Assembly: GCA_008973525.1 (NCBI GenBank)
Contig: WACJ01000503.1
Coordinates: 1 to 64,000 of the forward strand
Length of the DNA: 64,000 nt
Direction: 5' to 3'
Origin: Stenopsyche tienmushanensis
Taxonomy: Eukaryota > Arthropoda > Insecta > Trichoptera > Stenopsychidae
Shown here: one piece after another, positions 25,580-39,439 of the stretch
Position numbering within the stretch: the first letter of the stretch is position 1
Layout of the letters: the number at the start of each line of letters is the position of its first letter
The notes under the pieces: generated by a model
The model's database searches: none
What the model saw: the letters and a program-made list of their open reading frames with translations, nothing else
Told to the model about the DNA's origin: nothing
Translations under genes and position numbers: made by a program

Positions 25580-26560
25580 TGAGTGCCGCATGTACTATCA
25601 ATAAATTATTATGTAAGTTCGTTTTAAAATGAAAGATTTGAGTGTTCATATCTTTTTTATTTTTAATATATTATTACAAACTGTAATTTCCATCGTTAGA
25701 TATAGTCTCTCTGTATCTATCTGGTAACATTTTAATGCCTTTGTCGTAAAAACATCACGCCCTTTGTACGAAAATATTCTGAATGTCCATTTTTGATCTC
25801 ATCGTTTGTTTCGTAATTTTTTTCCATCCAAATAATGCTGCATACAATAAGATGAAAATTTGACGGAGCGATGTCTGGAGAATAAAAAAGATGTCGAATT
25901 GTCTTCCATCGAAGGCTGTTTATTTTTTCGCGTTATTTTCGCCGTATAGGGGGCGAGAATTATCATGCTGTAAAAACACTTGTTTTCGGTGCATGAGAGA
26001 GGTTTTTTTTGTATTTCTGCCGCTAAATAGTCTAATTATTCACAATGTAGTATTTCATTTATTGTTTGTCCAGGTTTAGTTGTTTCAAAAATCTTGCAGT
26101 CCCACCAAACAGTAAGTTGGTGGGGACTTGTTGTCAGGGCGGGCTTATGGATCGGTTTTGCTACCTGACCTTTGATAGCCATTGATCTTTGTGTCCATAA
26201 TTAGGATAAAGAACCCATTTCTCAACTCCAGTTATTAAGTTGTCTAAAAACGACGTTTCAGATTCCATTTTAAGAAATTGTTCGCATGGGTAGTCAGTTT
26301 GGCGGCAACTACCTTACGCAGTTTTCCACTTCCAGGGTAATTTTTTAAATCAAAATTTCCAGATCGAAATTTCTAGTACCAATTTTTACATTTGCGAACA
26401 CTTAAAAGATCGCCTAGTACATCGCAAATATTTTTAGTGGCGTTGTAGGCTCTTTTTTGAGAAAATGATAAAGCATTATATTTCGAATAAATTCTTCACT
26501 CGGCGAAAATTGATCTATTGTAAATTGGGTTGTTAAACATGAATTTTAAAAAATATAATT
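25580..26560 (-). mobile_element. Mariner-type transposon copy, degraded
   Basis: Read on the minus strand this is a sister of the element at 46096-46992. Recognisable parts, across several frameshifts, are an N-terminal DQFSPSEEFIRNIMLYHF block, a helix-turn-helix piece (FRSGNFDLKN then PGSGKLRKV), EKWVLYPNYGHKDQWLSRSG, a catalytic-aspartate region QHDNSRPLYGEN, and the C-terminus GIKMLPDRYRETISNDGNYS ending at a stop near 25692. The start codon position of the family has become ATA (26516-26518). The order and spacing are those of a mariner transposase of about 345 residues. The terminal repeats are too decayed to place exactly, so the outer boundaries are approximate. Confidence 0.75.
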
Positions 26561-28707
26561 TATTCTTGATGAGTTCTACTTTCTATTATCACATAAACAT
26601 AGGAGCACTGGGACCAGAAGACAAATTTGCACAACTAAGCTCGCAGTCTGATCGCCAAAGTGCTGTTTCGACTGCTCCCATAATACAATCTTGACTATGG
26701 AACCATTTGATCTTATCGATATGGACCTGACTAGTTAATATTACTTGATACCTGACTTTAGCCTATTTGTTCCAGCTATGTCTATTTTTTCCAGTTTCCT
26801 CCCAGTCTGATCAAAATATTGTTTGATTGTGCCCGGTCGGCACTAAACGCCGAAGTTCGAATACTTTGATGCGACATAATCAACCCTTACTAATACAATT
26901 TTACTAATACTTTTTTGCGGCCTAACCACATTTGACTACTCTTAACTACTATGCGGTACTGTGAATGGATATTGAAGAGGCCCATAGTTTTGCAGTGGAC
27001 TGTTAGTGGCTGCGCATGTATAATAATTGAAAGAACACTAAAAAGCGACTTTGGGTTCTACTTGTATTATGTTGAGCTTTATTGCATCAAATATCTATTG
27101 TAATATTGAAGCTCTCCCAGATTTTCTCAATCTGTTGATAAAGTTTATTATGAATTGGATGTGAACTTTGACCATTATAATTAGAGTGTGCGGATTGACG
27201 AATATTAAAGGATTTCATATTTTGGCCGAAAACGGAAACCATATTGTATTGAAGTGTTCTAATTGAAAAACCCGAATTCTGCCTATATCCTTATTTTATC
27301 AAAATATTCTATTCATAGTAATATGATTAAATTTATTCGATCTTATTAAAGTGTTTCTTCCAACAAACAATTTGTATCGTTATATAGAGCAACATGTATG
27401 ACGTGTCTCGCTATAATAAATCAAATGCAGCATCCTGAAGATGTCCTGGTTTATCATGATAGACTTGATGAAAGCGCTTTACTTAATAATGAACGCTTCA
27501 CGATACTCAAAAGCAATCTTTATTAAAATTTCAATCAATCAAAAAACATTTCCATTTAAAAACTATAAACATATATGTGTATTTCTTTCAAATATTCTTT
27601 TAAATGTCTGAAATCCATAAATCTACGCTAGTCAACATAAAATATAATTCAAGTATATGTAAAAAAATTGCATAGGGTTGGTTTGTAAGAAAATTGGCTT
27701 GCACTATTTTAATAATCCGCATCTAACCATATATACGGAACGTCCCGACTTGGCAAAATCCTTTGATAAACATAATTTCCTGTGCTATAAACAATGTTCT
27801 ATGAGCTTAGAAGTTTTGTATTCACTTCCGAGATAGAAATTTAATAGTAAAGCTTAAGTCTTTCACTTCGCTTGCTTTATTTAAGAACCGTATTTCGAGA
27901 AGAAGGATTAAGTCAAAACATTTTCTTCCGTGTCCAAATGAAGAAAATAATATTTTATTATCATGGCTTATTATTATATAAAATCATCAACGAAGTATTT
28001 TTAGTTTTTATTCGAGTTTTTATACTTTTGGGACATGCTTCAAAAACGTATTGGGAAGCGATATTTTCATATTAATTCGTATTATATCATGTTTTTTAAG
28101 TAATACTTGAACCAAAGGCCAAGAACTGATGAGTAGTTTAATTCTCGGATTCTTATTTTAAAAGTAGGTCAATTCCAGGTTCCAAGCTTAAGAGATCAAA
28201 TATATATCTACTTTGATTTCCTTGATCTGAAAAATAAAATACTGAAAGTCAAACATGGCTACTTATGAGTTAGCGATTTTCAATAATAATTAAAGTGTCA
28301 TTGATTCAAAGTATTATGATTTAGTTACTATATCATAAATATTCTCCTGCCTGATAATACCTATTGAAATATCTTATGCAAATTTAAATCATATGTTAAG
28401 GCAATGGAAAACCAACATACGAATGGAATTATGAAAAAAACAACTAAAATAAATATGGTCCATGCTCATAGTTCGTTATATAAATTTTACAATCAATGAA
28501 TTATGAGTCGTGGTTTAGCTTTGGCTTATGTTTTTTTTTAAATAATAGGCTCTATAAATAGGAATTAATATATTAAATTCCTATATTTAAAATGTACTGT
28601 TCACAACATCGGATATTTTGGCAATCCTTCATATAAATATTATTTAAAAACTCTCTAATTTTATAGCATGATGCAAAAATGTATTTATTAAATTAATTTT
28701 GTTTTAG
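26561..28707. other. Intron 3, last part
   Basis: No exon or classified repeat is seen apart from the polypyrimidine and TTTTAG acceptor directly before 28708. A GC-richer patch at 26600-26880 has no recognisable identity. Confidence 0.5.
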
Positions 28708-28912
28708 ATGGGCTACTTAGCTGTAGTCATACCACCTGACATCATTGACGATGAAGAATCGGAGATAGGCGAGAATGGACTGATAACACGCGAGGGTGGC
28801 ACTGTAAGACTGCATTGTTCTGCAAAAGGTGTACCACCTCCAACCATCGTCTGGAAACGAGAAGGTGGTCGCAGCATCTTCAAAAGGGACAGCAATGGAA
28901 AGGAAATTGAAG
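28708..28912 (+). CDS. DIP/lachesin-like Ig protein, coding exon 4 (linker and first half of Ig2)
   Basis: Residues 124-191, plus the first base of the next codon. MGYLAVVIPPDIIDDEESEI is the Ig1-Ig2 linker; the VVxPPDI motif is a hallmark of DIP and lachesin proteins. Then LITREGGTVRLHCSAKGVPP holds the B-strand cysteine of Ig2 (residue 160), and TIVWKREGGRS has the core tryptophan (residue 172). The acceptor GTTTTAG|ATG is phase 0. The donor is GAAG|GTAGGT, phase 1, which matches exon 5; a GT three bases further on is not used because it would break the frame with exon 5. The acidic linker insert (DDEESEIGENG) is longer than in classical lachesins and more DIP-like. Confidence 0.95.
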
Positions 28913-31900
28913 GTAGGTTAATTTCTTCAATAATTTTCATCATTTTATACAGAATGATATTCAAAAAACACAGGTCGTACCTTTACATTAGCACAATCTT
29001 GATTTATCGCCAATCTTTTCCTCTTGCTGACATTCCATGCCAATAAAGCAGCGTCTGTGTGTGTATAAAGCCTGTCTAGCTGAGTCGTATATATCCAACC
29101 GTGGTCAAATGAAAATTATATTGGATTCGATATCCATGAATTCCAATTTCCAATATATTTGTATTCGGAAACTGTGGGCTCATTGCAATTTCATTTAAAA
29201 CGTGGAAAACAGATTTGCCATCCGATATCGAAGATTTATGACGAAGACTATTACAGTTTACGAGAAACAGCGTCTGCAATTGATATTGATGGCTCTGAAA
29301 CGCTGCCAAATCAAGTTTATCTTGCAACACCAAGACTGCAGTAAATTTTAAGCAATTTAAAAACAGTAAAATCTAAATAGCCACAGAGATTCTCTGAATC
29401 AATTTATCGTCTGCAAAACGACGAAATCGATACTCCTATCGTATACCTATCTAACACAAATACACTATAAACATTCTCAAACGCTCAACAAATTTAGCCA
29501 TGAAGTTCATTTACGAATAATCAAAATAGGTTTATAATGAATTAAAATAATATTGCAAAATTATTATGCTTACATTTTTACTAAAATATACTTTATAGAA
29601 GTTTTTATGATAAATACAAATTCATTTAATTTTAAGATCAAAATATTCAAATTTTTGAATGAAAATGAACAGAGATCAAGATTAAAAATTTCAAAAATTT
29701 AGAACAGTGAGTGATTGTGCAATTCAACGACCTGTTCAGGTCTTGATTTGTACTTTTATAAATGCCGAATACTTTTAAATCAAGGCATTCATTTATACAC
29801 AAAAGAAAATCATGTACAAGTTCACAATTTCAACGGCTTCAACGAGAATGCAAGAAAATTTCAAAGGCACATATTTAACTGCATGTGAGACGTTTATCAC
29901 CAGACTCAACGCTATCATCTAAGTCAAAGATGGATTTATGAAATATTATGTTTAAATTCAGATAGCTTATATATTTCTTGACTTTAAAAATATATGGTGG
30001 TAAATTGTGAAAAATCTTGATCAATTAAATTTTGTAATAATATTGCTTGTTATAAAATTATATTTTTTCGCATACGATTACAAATATAATACATATTATT
30101 GATATTGACATTGATCGTATTATTTTAATATCAATATGCTGAAAGCACTACGTCACCAATATCTGTTAAAAGTGAGTCTGTTCCATTAGTTTTGAAAGCA
30201 CTCTAAAAACGTATTTTAATGCGGGTTAAAATTTTTGTCGATTTTTCATTCCATCGTCAGTCACATAGTGGTCCAGATTTTTTTTGCCCCAAACTATGCA
30301 TGTATATCGGACAGACGAGCGAACATATGCCCGGATACTTGGTCAGGAATTGCAATCTGAATATCGCCAAAGTTCAATACCTACTCAGCTGTACATTTAT
30401 TTTCAGCCCTTTCAACAACCAGAATAAACATTTGCAGCTTTGTTTATCGAATCAGTGCTCAAATTTGAGTGGAACCAACCAATTTATATTTATTTATTTA
30501 TTTTATCAATATTATACGTTTTCAATTAGCCTAAGTAAACACATTGAAAGTATAAAACTCTACCATTCGACAGTATATTATACGAACGCAGCGTATGTAA
30601 ATTTGATTGATGGTTTTCCATCCCTTAATATTTTTAAATTAAATTTCAGATGTGCCGTCAAAATAATATACGAGTACATACAACCATATATATTTAAAAT
30701 ACTTTGCTATAATAAATATTGATTATTTGTTCAAAAAAAAAATTGTATTTTGTCATTTTAACACAATTTTCTATGATCAAAAATGCAGTCCCAACTAGAA
30801 AATTGAGCTTTTGTTAAATTACTATTATGTCATTACGCCTTCTTGTCATCAGATTAATGAATGATATTTGATACTTTGAAGTATGATATCTCTCATTTAT
30901 GAATATCGAATGTCTATTTCATTACCAGTTTTGATCGGCAAAAATTAAAAACTAGCCTTTGCAAGCTAAATATCATCCCCTGCGATATAAAATCACTCTG
31001 AAACAAATTAATTAAAAAACAAGCGATAGAGAGCAATGTTATTTTAAGTTCTTATTTTGGTAAAAGGCATGTTATTCAATACTCTAAGGGAAAATATGTC
31101 GTTTTAATAAGGGCTGTAATTTAATCAAGAGATATTAGCGAGAGACTGAAGCCTTGCGCGTCGTTAGATGATACATTTTTAATCTTAATATTTTTTAATA
31201 AAGCTCATATCGATTACTTATTTTTCTACATTTTTTTGATAGATTAAGGCTTATTATTTTTTATTAATAAATGAACAATTTGGTAATACAATTAGTAAGC
31301 CATGTTGCATGCCATGCAGCTCCAATGTTGCATATTTTAAATAACCAAATTTTAAAGGTTATTGGGAGCACTTTTGTTGTGAATTATATTGTGTAAAGTT
31401 GTCAATCATCGTACAGATTACAAAAAAAAAAATATATTAAGAAAATTGCACGTTGTAAAAAACTAGAAGCAATCATCTCTTTATATAGTAAAAGTTTCAT
31501 ATTTGTTTCATACGTTGCGAGTTTATCCGCTGTAAGACTTGCCTAATCTGTTTTTGAGTTGGTATTTCAGAGCAAGAGAAGAACAACAAAGCAAATAGTG
31601 TAGCAAATCGTCTAGTTTAACTTAAAACGTAAGACACGTTCCTTGTTCCTCGTTTCCTCTTTAATTTCTATGTGTACAAATAGGGCACCCTCAAAAACAG
31701 CCCGAATGTGTCTCCGCGTTGAACCACAATTTTAAACGTTAAGCCAAGCGGCACTAAAGCTGGATTCAACAGCCAGACGTGATCCTAATAGTTAAATTTC
31801 TTGCGAGCTAACCCTCGCCGAGGAGAGGTGCGTAATCGACCTAAGCGCCCTTATTTAAATCATTTAGATAGCACCCTTTAATGAAAACAACATTATATTA

Positions 31901-32217
31901 ACGTATTTTGCCAATAATAAGCCTTGATTTTCATTGCGTGCTTAAAATCTAACCCTTCAAAGTATATCATGAGTTCTGATTTCTTTTTAATATCACGATA
32001 TAAATATATCTATTTATAATTTTTATTTGATGAAAATACATTTGAAACAAACAACTAACTCATATTTATTTAAAAAAAATAGTTTTTTAAAATTATAATC
32101 GTATATTTTCAAATAAATCTTACTATAAATATTTATATTAAGTTGAGAAAAACATATATATTGTAATAAAAATATAGTTATATAAATACAAAAATGTCTT
32201 GCGATAAAATGCATGTA
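28913..32217. other. Intron 4, first part
   Basis: AT-rich, with no exon or classified repeat. A 167-codon + strand frame at 30219-30722 has no recognisable domain, and its Phe/Ile/Tyr/Asn-rich composition suits chance in AT-rich sequence. A GC-richer stretch lies at about 31500-31850. Confidence 0.5.
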
Positions 32218-32586
32218 TTAGGTTGTTCCATAAGTTTCTTTCGCAAATGAACACAGATCTAATCATAGCCATGGTTGAAGAAAACCCGCGATATTTTATT
32301 CGCGAAATAACAAGTTAGAAATTTCACGAACATCCGTCCATAATCATAATCATCTGACAAAATTGGGCTACATACGTGGTAAAAATTTTAATTCAAAAAA
32401 TGATATAAAAATGTATAAAAACCTGGGAAGTTTTGGCAAGAAGGCAATCTGAGGCTTTCAGGGAGATGGAGAAAGGTAATAGAACAGAATGGTTCATATA
32501 TTATTCAATAAATTTTGATATAATACAAATTATTGTTTATTTTTTTCTTAATATGAAAACGAAAGAAACTTATGGGACATCCTTAT
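32218..32586 (+). mobile_element. Short mariner deletion derivative with both termini
   Basis: The inverted ends match at about 24 of 27 positions. The left is TTAGGTTGTTCCATAAGTTT then CTTTCG; the right, reversed, is TAAGGATGTCCCATAAGTTT then CTTTCG. TA lies next to the left end, and the right end adjoins a TATA run. Inside, only two parts of a mariner transposase remain. MVEENPRYFIREIT comes from the second helix-turn-helix, and the C-terminus LSGRWRKVIEQNGSYIIQ ends at a stop at about 32507. The entire catalytic domain is deleted, leaving about 370 bp. Elements of this kind can be moved only by a transposase encoded elsewhere. Confidence 0.8.
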
Positions 32587-32617
32587 ATATAAATGATAAT
32601 ATGCTTGAACGTGTGGA

Positions 32618-32840
32618 CTATGAGCGTGATTCAAATATAACCCGGAATTTTGCTGTACAAATTTATTAGTGATGTTTAAAAATACAAATCTTATATCTTA
32701 TTTTTCTACATAGCTCCCTTCATTTGAAATACATTTATTCCATCGGATAGAAAACTTCTTGATCCTGCCACTGGAGTAAAAAAGCGTTTTCTCGTAAATG
32801 AAGGTGTGGAATCAAATGAAATTTGGAGGATTTTGGATTC
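32618..32840. mobile_element. Two mariner pieces in opposite orientation
   Basis: On the minus strand, 32772-32698 encodes SGRIKKFSIRWNKCISNEGS then YVEK and a stop, a classic mariner transposase C-terminus (RW-KCI--EG-Y). The sequence following it on the minus strand, near 32660-32618, includes CCGGGTTATATTTGAATCAC, similar in style to mariner termini. Directly adjoining on the + strand, at about 32785-32835, FLVNEGVESNEIWRIL resembles a mariner N-terminal helix. Head and tail of a mariner thus lie back to back in opposite directions, suggesting an inversion or two separate remnants. The C-terminal match is good, the N-terminal one weak. Confidence 0.5.
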
Positions 32841-35800
32841 AAATAAATGTTCATTTGAAACCAATCAAGCAAAGCCAAAACGATCAGAATTTTATTTACA
32901 TTTCAAAAATACGTATTTTAAAAATAAAAATGCATTGAACGTTTCTACTTTTAAACTTGACCATAATTTTATTTTTATCGAGACTGCTGCTGTCAAAAAC
33001 ACCCTCTCAGTTGAGAAGTAGTAGTGATGAGTAGAGAATCGTAACGAATATCTAAAATATCACATCGTTTTTTGACGTGATCAAAATTTTTGAATATCTT
33101 TTCAAACAACTTTATATTATCTTTATAAACAACTGGTGCGTTGATTTCAATTATATCGGCGATTTTGTTGTCCAACTGTTTCTGATTCTATTACTTCTAT
33201 TTAGTTGTTCGTTTTCTGCACTTCTAAATCAGAGTGGTTTGGTGTCTTATCGGTTTCTATTAAAATAATGTTAAAAATCTGATCGGTGTCTTGGATGCTA
33301 ATGCAATGAGCTCTCTTTTTAACAAATATATCATTTATTCTGGAGAGGAAGGAACTTTCCCCGTTTCTCAATATAACATTAACGTGATTAGCGTTGTATT
33401 TCTTCTTCCATTCGCATTTTGATATACAGTAACATAACATTTTACTTAAATCAGTATTAATTTCTTCAAGTTTTCCTTCTATAATTATCAGTGTAGTATT
33501 GTTAGAATTTTTTATAATTGGAAAAAAAAATATAAATGGCCTTCTCAGATTTCATTAATCGTAACATTTTAGAGACGATAAATTTTAAAGATTGATCCAT
33601 CGAGTCTTCCAAATTTGTTGGATTCGAAAATTCAAAATCGTGTTCTCAATAAGAGTCCAGGAAATGGCCGCCCACTATTCCAACATAAATCCCGATGACA
33701 CAACTTTTTGAAAAAATCTTAATAAAATTTAATAAGTCTATGTTTAATCGTAAATGGTTAAAATGGGGTTAAATACTTTAACATATGGAACGTATTAAGC
33801 CTAATGAAATTAGAGCTTAATTGCCTTTATCTTTACTTCGCACATGTCATTTAAATTCTCAAATCTTTTGCGATGATATTATCGAGGAAGCTTTCAAAAA
33901 CGTTTATTTATGGATTGATATCCATTGTATATCATTCTCTTTTAAAGCTCGCTTTTATTCAATGCAATTAGATGATGATGGCATGAAATCTCAATGAGGC
34001 AAGCTCTCTAAGTCGCGAGATTATATTTGAATAAAACCCTGACACTCGTTCTGAATTACATTGTAATTATGTAAATGTATCCTACATCGGATATTTACGA
34101 TGAATAATTTGAAAGAAGACATTTCATTCAGAATGGCCATAAATATTTTCAGTTAAAAATACCGCCCTTTCAAAAGATTTTGTTTATCTTTTCATATCCT
34201 GTGTCCTACTTCCATGCTAAGAAAGTCATAAATTTTCCAATTTCGAGGTTTTCGTGCTATATTAAAAATTGTACGAAAAACGTACATTTTTTAACAAGGT
34301 AAGGTTTTATTCCTCTCGGAAACAATGTTTTTGTACCCCATTTTGTCATTGTACTGAATTAAGACGGCACATAATGCTTGTCGTTTATATTGCAAATTTT
34401 TGAATGGAATAAATTTGGTATTAGAGAAGAAAGGGAGAAATAGTACTTCGTATAAAGAGGATCCTCACTCTATTTTAAACTCATCCAAATTATGTTATTA
34501 GGGATAAAATCTTTGCAGCGTTATATATGAAATAAAGAAGTTCACTATAGTATGTCTAAAAATTAACAAATGCCTAAAAAACTGATGACTAAATTACTTA
34601 ATAAAATTGTAATTTAATTTGGTCATTATATTTTTAGTTATTAAACTTCAGAAAAATTAACTGGAAATTTCTGATTCATTTTTCTGTATCTAACATTTCT
34701 TCCATATATCTTAATACATCATTAGTTTTTATTCTGGTTGATTCAGTTTAATTTCCTTCTCAGGAGATTAATCAATATACTTATATCAATAATATGCGTC
34801 AATATGTAAAAATATTGCAATTTGTGATTCCAAAACGATTCTAGTATGTTGCTCTTGATATTCTGATACGATTTGAGATCTTACTACGCCATGGAAGCAT
34901 TTCACCTAGATATAAATAAGGGTTATTTATCAAGAGCCAAAACAAACGCTCAATGGGGCGATTAATTCAGGAAGAAACGAGGCGTTTAATTTTAATAATA
35001 CATAATAAAGGAAATTGAATGCTTTGTATAATATGTTTGATGGTGTGTGGGAAGAAAGCGGCTTATTCATTACATAATGATCCCTTGTAATGTACATTGG
35101 AGAGCTTATTGCAGCCCCCCCCCCGACTCTATTATATTTAATTGCTCAGATTTTGGTGGAGTTTCATTTTATTGTAATTCGAGTGTAACATAGAAGACCG
35201 CGAGGTCTCCTTCAAGAACTTAAGATAAACAAATCCAGATAAATTTCATTGTTTTGATCCTCGCGTCTTTACGGACGCACCTGCTCTCGATTCGCGAAAA
35301 TATATCGCACACAAAATGCCTCACATAAATATCTTAGCGAAATAGACATCGGAAAATTCAGTGCTTATTTTCGTGAAGCTTTCCTTATAACCGGCAACGG
35401 AACCTGGCTTAAGTCATGATGGTAAATTCGCTTAAAGAAGAGGAATATGGAGTCAGACAAACAATAATTTAAGCCGAGGGGGCCAGCTAAGTAGAAACAC
35501 AACTTACTTTTTAAACTAGATGTAGATTGAAGGATCCTCTCGCCTTTTGGATACCACCACTAATCGATTTACAAATTAACAAGATGACACTGTAAAAATA
35601 TCGATGCAATATGTGGAATATTAATGAATGGATTTAATGTCTTTAAAAAACCATCAACCATCTTTTTAATCCAGGTCAAATGCGCATATTTCTTCAACTA
35701 TATCAGATTATTGATAACAAATTATTTAAGCTATTTTATAAATTAGTATTAAGTACAAATTTACAATTATCAAATTGTGTTTTGACATTGTCGTAGAAAT

Positions 35801-38800
35801 TAGGACGATTTGGAGGGCAATGTATGTTAAATTCTAATGTTGATAATAAAATATCGTAGATGCTTTAAAATTAATTTTAGCATTTAAATTTCCACACTAA
35901 ATTAAAATAACTCAGTAATATGATCATTTTTGTCGCATTTAAATGGCATAATTGTTTTTTGCAGGATTAATTAATTTGAAAAATGTTCACTTAACAAGCT
36001 ATAGTGTATAGTGCTTTCGAGCTTGAAAAGATAACATTCAATCTGTTAAACTTCTTCAGTCTACCCATGAAATGGTTGACTTTTCTCGATACAAATGTGA
36101 TAAATGAAAGATTCATAATTATAATATATATATATATTATATATTTAACCTTTCAAACTATGTAGAATCGGTTTTAAAACAAGGCGTCAATGTATTCGTC
36201 CCCGCTTTATAAAAGTCGTGGAAAGTTTCGTACCTGATGACATAAACGAAGCGATTTATGCTTAATCCCCATGACCCAAATTGTATCTTAACAAGTGGAG
36301 ATTTTAAATTTTAATTAGAGTCGGGGATGATTGCATAGAATATAGGGGGTGTATGTGCAGAAAGCACCCCGATGATGAAGCACGCATCTCCTTTATAACA
36401 CCCTCACGAACAATGACATTCTGTGAGCTCATACGGGACGAGCAGCACTTTGTGACCCTCACTCTTACAAAACACCTCGTAAATTTTCGGCGTACAAAAG
36501 GTGAGGAAAGAAAGACTTCTCCACAATTTCACCTGATAAAATATTTTCATACACGTTCTGTGAATAGAAATCCCATATTATTAACAAGGTGTTTTAATCC
36601 GCATTGTCTAATCCGAATTACATACACCTACAAGGTTTCAATAACGCCCAACCCCCTTTCAGGTTAGTATCCTCTTTCGTAACATATTTGTAATGAGGGT
36701 ACTTTTAATCAAATACTTTTAACTAATTTGTAAACATGCAAGTACTAACATGGACGTAGAAACAACGAGAAAAGTACACCCTTATTTTGACACAATAACA
36801 CAGCTGAACTACAAAAATAATCTGAATACATAATGATTTATATATTTTGAATTATATGAGATTATATATTTAATTAACCTCTTTGCGACATTAATTTCGA
36901 ATCTCCTATCGGACTCATGGACGTGAAAATTTTGTTATTTCGCATTAAACTTAAAAACTTTATAATGATTCATATGTACACAAATATTTGACTATACATT
37001 TCACCATTTACGTTTATTATGAGCCTCCTCCATAAAATTGTCGAGGTTTAAACGTTTGACTTCCTTTTAACCTGATCATCCCGGCACATACGAAGAAATC
37101 TAAGACGGTACCGTGCTACATGTTCTGCCCAATGTAAAAGACATTTTCATATGAAGTTAACATTCGATATTTTACCGTACATGTCCATAACTTCCCGGTT
37201 GAATCTCATCGAGTTTTCTTCAAAATTTTGATTTTAAACCTCTCGGAGCGCATTCAACATTACAGTAATGTTGAATTTTAGAGGCTATTCTGTTGCTTAT
37301 TATCTTTTTCTATATGAGGGTAGATCCAAGGGATATTAACCCTTACACTATTGCAAACATGGGTCACAATCAACAGCGATGGTTGGTATTTTGTCAAATT
37401 TGTTGATTTAGCTAATATAAACGAATAAAAAAAACGTCAATGAGTCAGTAGCATCATATTTCAATCGACATGTAATGAATTAGTTAAAATTAAAGTATTG
37501 ATGCAGATGCTTAAGTTAGGTTTGGAATCATTAACTGTTGTCTTTACTTTTATTTGCCCCTTCATATAAATAAATAAACCTATATTTAAATAACTTTTCA
37601 TTAATTGAACTTACCAGTTGCATGGGGTAGCTTTAATATCTATTTTTGCAGAAGCTCCATATAAATAGCAATAGATCAAAAATGGCAATGGCAGATTTTT
37701 TAGTCTATAGATTAAATTTGAATTCAAGAATCCAAAAATCAACCCACTATGTCAATATTAGTGTTGTTACTACACACACCATGGCAAATGAGAGCTTGTT
37801 GTTAACAAAGATCTCCTCTTAACTTCTTGTGTATCAAACAACACTCAGCTGCAAATCGTTTGCGTGATGTAATAATAAAAAAGTGATGTACATACAGAGC
37901 AGGAGGTGAAAGGATACCATTGTAAATTCCAGCTCCGGGGCTTTAGTGAAAGGCCCATTGTAAGCCAAATAATGGCGGGCAGCCTTGTTGCAACAATAAC
38001 GGAAATAAACTCTTTACAACCGTGGATTACACCACATTCTGTGTAATACCAAAAAAGGGATATAATAGGTCTAACGGGACATACCATCCCGAGGATGCGA
38101 TCGGACGTCTTTCTATCCAAAAAGTAATTTAAGACCATCATCATCTCACATGTGGCCATTTCTCACGGATTAATTTACAAAATAAGACACATAAAACATG
38201 ATTATAGTATGTGAAATTCTTCAAATGCCACTTTTGATAATACGTATGTTGTTTACAAAGTATATAGTACTGTGGCATCCAATGAACTTCCTGCGGAAGT
38301 TTGACCTAAAATGCGTATATATCTGATAGTAAAGACAGGGAGAAATTAATATCATTTTCTTGGTTTATTTTATGATTAATAATAGAAACGTGAGTGTTGA
38401 ATTTTACACAAACGCTAGCTTCATCTACTTCAAATAGAAAATCAAGCGTTGTGGCGTTTTTCGATTTTCCAATATCTTTATAAGGCTTAAAGTACGCCAG
38501 TACAAATAGAAAGCATAAAGCTTATCCGTTTCATATTGATTCTTGTGGGTGCGTTTAAAATGACTTCCTTAAAGATGTAGAATAGAAACCTCATTCCAGC
38601 GGATACATAGTGAGTTCTGCATAGTTCGTATCCTCTATAGAGCTATATGGATGGACACGGAGTAGTTCAGAAAGCTCCCAGCAGCGTGTGAAATAGAAAA
38701 GCTCCGATCAAAAGCTACGAAAGCTGAATATCAAGTAGCACAGAGCTTTCCAGCGGCGGTTCCCAGATAGACACCTCTTTGTGACTTCATTTTTCACACG

Positions 38801-39439
38801 GCAGTCTGAATATAAAGCAAAATATAGCATTGTTGCAAGTCTCATACATAATCGTATTCCATTCCGAGTCGTAAATAACTACTTTCATTCATGGAGACAT
38901 CATAACTCACGTTTTCTTTGGCGTTTGTCCAACTGAAGCTCTCCAAAATGCTTTTGTTGCATCTACAAAAAATATATTCATCATGAAAAACCAATCAACG
39001 AGCCTTATGTACATATTCAATGCATTTTATATAATGCAAGCATGAAGCTTGAAAGTCAAAATTTGGATAATGAAGCTCATTATGTATCGATTGACCGATC
39101 AAGTCATTATTATTGACAACATAAATATATCCCCAATTTGCGAAATTATTTATAATTTACAATTTTTAATGGTATTTCTTAATACTATTAATTAAGCAAG
39201 GGTATTATCATATTCAGGGCTTTCACCAGTAACATTTTTAGAGTTATTTGCTTTATTATTGCCATAATAAAACGATTGTTTTCCCATAGAAATCTTATGA
39301 AGTTTTCTCATCCATATTGTGATTCTTTTAGCGAATTATTTTTGTGACTGTATGTGCCTAATAAACTTTTATTTTAAAATATAAATCAGAAATAATTAAT
39401 AATATCATCGTTCTCATCCTTAAAATCCATTTCAATTTT
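32841..39439. other. Intron 4, second part
   Basis: No exon is found. Minus-strand frames at 32993-33175 and 33201-33440 read as fairly protein-like text rich in charged residues, but they are in different frames and match nothing I recognise; they could be a decayed transposon. A ten-base C run lies at 35115-35124. Frames at 36353-36667 (+) and 37845-38159 (-) are unassigned and probably chance. Confidence 0.45.
36121..36147. repeat. (TA)n microsatellite
   Basis: A nearly uninterrupted run of TA dinucleotides within intron 4, with one phase break in the middle. Confidence 0.8.

Noticed and set aside
26820..26880. Possible tRNA-like B box (GTTCGAATAC)
   Set aside because: No A box at the right distance and no cloverleaf could be drawn.
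30219..30722. 167-codon + strand frame in intron 4
   Set aside because: No recognisable domain, signal or splice context. Phe/Ile/Tyr/Asn-rich text is what AT-rich DNA gives by chance.
32993..33440. Two consecutive minus-strand frames with charged, protein-like text
   Set aside because: They are in different frames and match no family I know. They may be a decayed transposon, but I cannot support an identity.
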